Positions 5,992 to 7,257 of a DNA stretch of 7,257 bases are shown in pieces. Made by a program: the position numbers and the translations under genes. Under the pieces are notes generated by a model that had not been told where the DNA came from, made no database searches, and worked only from the letters and a program-made list of their open reading frames with translations. Origin of the DNA: Capsulimonas sp. (lineage in GTDB: Bacteria; Armatimonadota; Armatimonadia; Armatimonadales; Capsulimonadaceae); assembly GCA_025963815.1 (NCBI GenBank), contig JAOQAA010000185.1, positions 1-7,257 of the forward strand, written 5' to 3'. The number at the start of each line of letters is the position of its first letter. Position 1 is the first letter of the stretch.

Positions 5992-7257
5992 TTATCCTTC
6001 ACGATAAAAGATCGCGCCCCAGTTCGATCCGATCTCCGTTTGAATTCTTCCATGCTCTGGTTGAACTTCTGGGCCGCCCATGAGATCGCGCCATACACCA
6101 GAGTGGGGGATTTCAAAGTCGACTTGCTGCGGCTTATCGGAGAAATTCAGCGCAACAAAGAAATGCTCGCGCTTTTTTTCGTCCTCGCTCCACCGGCGAT
6201 ACACGACGAGCCCGCGTTCCAAATCGATCCCAAGCCCCTGCTTGTTGAACTGGATTTGTGCTTCGTCCCAGTTGGACGGGGCGAAATGCGGCGAGCGCAG
6301 GCCGGGGTGCTCTTCTCGGATCTGCATCATCTTTTGGTAAAGATCCAAAAGCGCGGGGCCGGGGGCGCTCTTCGCCTGGCTCCATTCGAGTGGGCGCGCG
6401 ACGACTCGGCCGTCTCCGTCTTCCGGAATCTCGTAGTCCGCGCCGAACTCCTGGCCGTTATAAATCAGCGGCGCGCCAAAGCATGTCATCAGCGCGATCA
6501 CATAAGGCTGCGTACGATGCCAGGAATTGCGGCCGCCGGCGCAGGTGATGATGCGGCTGTGATCGTGGTTTTCGAGATAGGTAGTCGGGATACGGCCTGG
6601 CTCAAAGCCGCGCGCTGTCTCCAGCATACGCATCATGGTCGTCTGGATGGGCGGCGCCGTCTCGTCCTCTTCATGCAGATACTGCTCGCTGAGAGTGCGG
6701 AAAGGATCGTACCAGCAGCTTGTCGCGTCCACTTTGTTTGTCACGTCAATCGCGTCATAATCCCAGCTGTGCTCCAAAATGATCGCGAAGTTTGTTTCGT
6801 GACAATCCTTCACATAGGCGTCGATCTCTTCCAGCAGCTTCGGCAGGCCGTGCTTTAGGTCGTCTTGTTTGTAATATCCCAGTGTATTGTCGAGGCGAAT
6901 GCCGTCGATCCCGAACTCCTCAATCCAGTAGATACAGGCGTCGCGGACGTACTCCAGCGTACATCGATTGGAGTAATTCATATCCCGGAAATATTCGTGC
7001 TCGGCGAACTCGCCGACATAAGGCGATTCGGCGGGATCTTGATAGAGCCAGTAATAGGGGAAGCCAAAGTCCGGCGGGGCGGCGTCGACGTGGTTGAACA
7101 CGCCGTCCATGATCACGTGAATGCCACGCTCGTGACACTCATTGACGAGCTGCTTGAGATAAACGAGCTTCTCGGTTTCGGCGGCGGGATTATGGCTGTA
7201 GTGATATGAAAGACCGAAATACTGGACCGGGTTATATCCCCAGGTAAAGCTGGAATC
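5992..7257 (-). CDS. GH13 alpha-amylase-family glycoside hydrolase, N-terminus outside the window
   Basis: GH13 enzymes hydrolyse or transfer alpha-glucosidic bonds in starch, glycogen or maltodextrins. The frame is open to the right edge. The visible 421 residues begin DSSFTWGYNPVQYFGLSYHY, so the start is upstream of the window and the GTG at 7116 lies inside the first conserved region. All four catalytic regions are present: MDGVFNHV (50-57), GIRLDNT with nucleophile Asp123, AIILEHSW with acid/base Glu162, and LENHDHSR with the third carboxylate Asp232. A C-terminal beta domain follows from about residue 347 to the end (GAIFYREG). The WGYNP-YF motif is common in GH13 enzymes that carry a CBM48 module, such as branching and debranching types, but no module is visible and I cannot name the subfamily or substrate. 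The enzyme appears catalytically complete. The fucosidase gene follows after 116 bases on the same strand. Confidence 0.92.
   Translation of the reverse strand, partial: DSSFTWGYNPVQYFGLSYHYSHNPAAETEKLVYLKQLVNECHERGIHVIMDGVFNHVDAAPPDFGFPYYWLYQDPAESPYVGEFAEHEYFRDMNYSNRCTLEYVRDACIYWIEEFGIDGIRLDNTLGYYKQDDLKHGLPKLLEEIDAYVKDCHETNFAIILEHSWDYDAIDVTNKVDATSCWYDPFRTLSEQYLHEEDETAPPIQTTMMRMLETARGFEPGRIPTTYLENHDHSRIITCAGGRNSWHRTQPYVIALMTCFGAPLIYNGQEFGADYEIPEDGDGRVVARPLEWSQAKSAPGPALLDLYQKMMQIREEHPGLRSPHFAPSNWDEAQIQFNKQGLGIDLERGLVVYRRWSEDEKKREHFFVALNFSDKPQQVDFEIPHSGVWRDLMGGPEVQPEHGRIQTEIGSNWGAIFYREG

Noticed and set aside
5929..6858. Plus-strand open frame of 309 codons opposite the amylase gene
   Set aside because: Antisense to all GH13 catalytic regions and begins inside the fucosidase promoter region, so a shadow frame is most likely.
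1..7257. tRNA, rRNA or riboswitch
   Set aside because: No cloverleaf, rRNA-like core or known riboswitch pattern was recognised by eye in the non-coding stretches.

Overview
The window comes from a GC-rich bacterium, roughly 60% G+C by eye. The phylum cannot be fixed from the sequence. The C-rich hairpin repeats between genes and the mix of genes would fit Armatimonadota-like heterotrophs, but that is a weak impression. There are three main protein genes: one on the plus strand, then two on the minus strand that converge on it.

Left part (1-4082). A long plus-strand frame encodes most of a large Lhr-family helicase, from the linker before the second RecA domain to the normal C-terminus. The first RecA domain (Walker A, DExH box) is absent. 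Lhr similarity starts directly after a 12-bp palindromic repeat at 154-181. Before the repeat, the minus strand carries what looks like the start of an unrelated sensor-kinase-type coiled coil. The lhr gene is therefore broken here, either by a real rearrangement or by an assembly join at a dispersed repeat.

Middle (4083-4375). The gap between the convergent genes is filled by three concentric inverted repeats: 13-bp ends, perfect 45-bp inner arms, and a 17-bp terminator-like hairpin at the centre. The left arm also holds two degenerate 36-bp units whose small stems differ by compensating base changes. The inner arms resemble the repeat that interrupts lhr, so one repeat family probably occurs three times here.

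Right part (4376-7257). Two glycoside hydrolase genes lie head to tail on the minus strand: a GH13 alpha-amylase-family enzyme (its N-terminus runs off the window) and a GH29 alpha-L-fucosidase-like enzyme. In the 116-bp gap between them is a good sigma-70-type promoter (TTGCCA, 17 bp, TACAAT) for the fucosidase. A LacI/CcpA-type operator, TGTAACCGATTACA, lies immediately upstream of the -35 box. This is probably a sugar-responsive carbohydrate-use locus in which the fucosidase can be controlled separately from the amylase.

I see no clearly new multi-gene system. The points most worth following up are the truncated helicase at a repeat, the concentric palindrome with covarying stems, and the operator-promoter unit.
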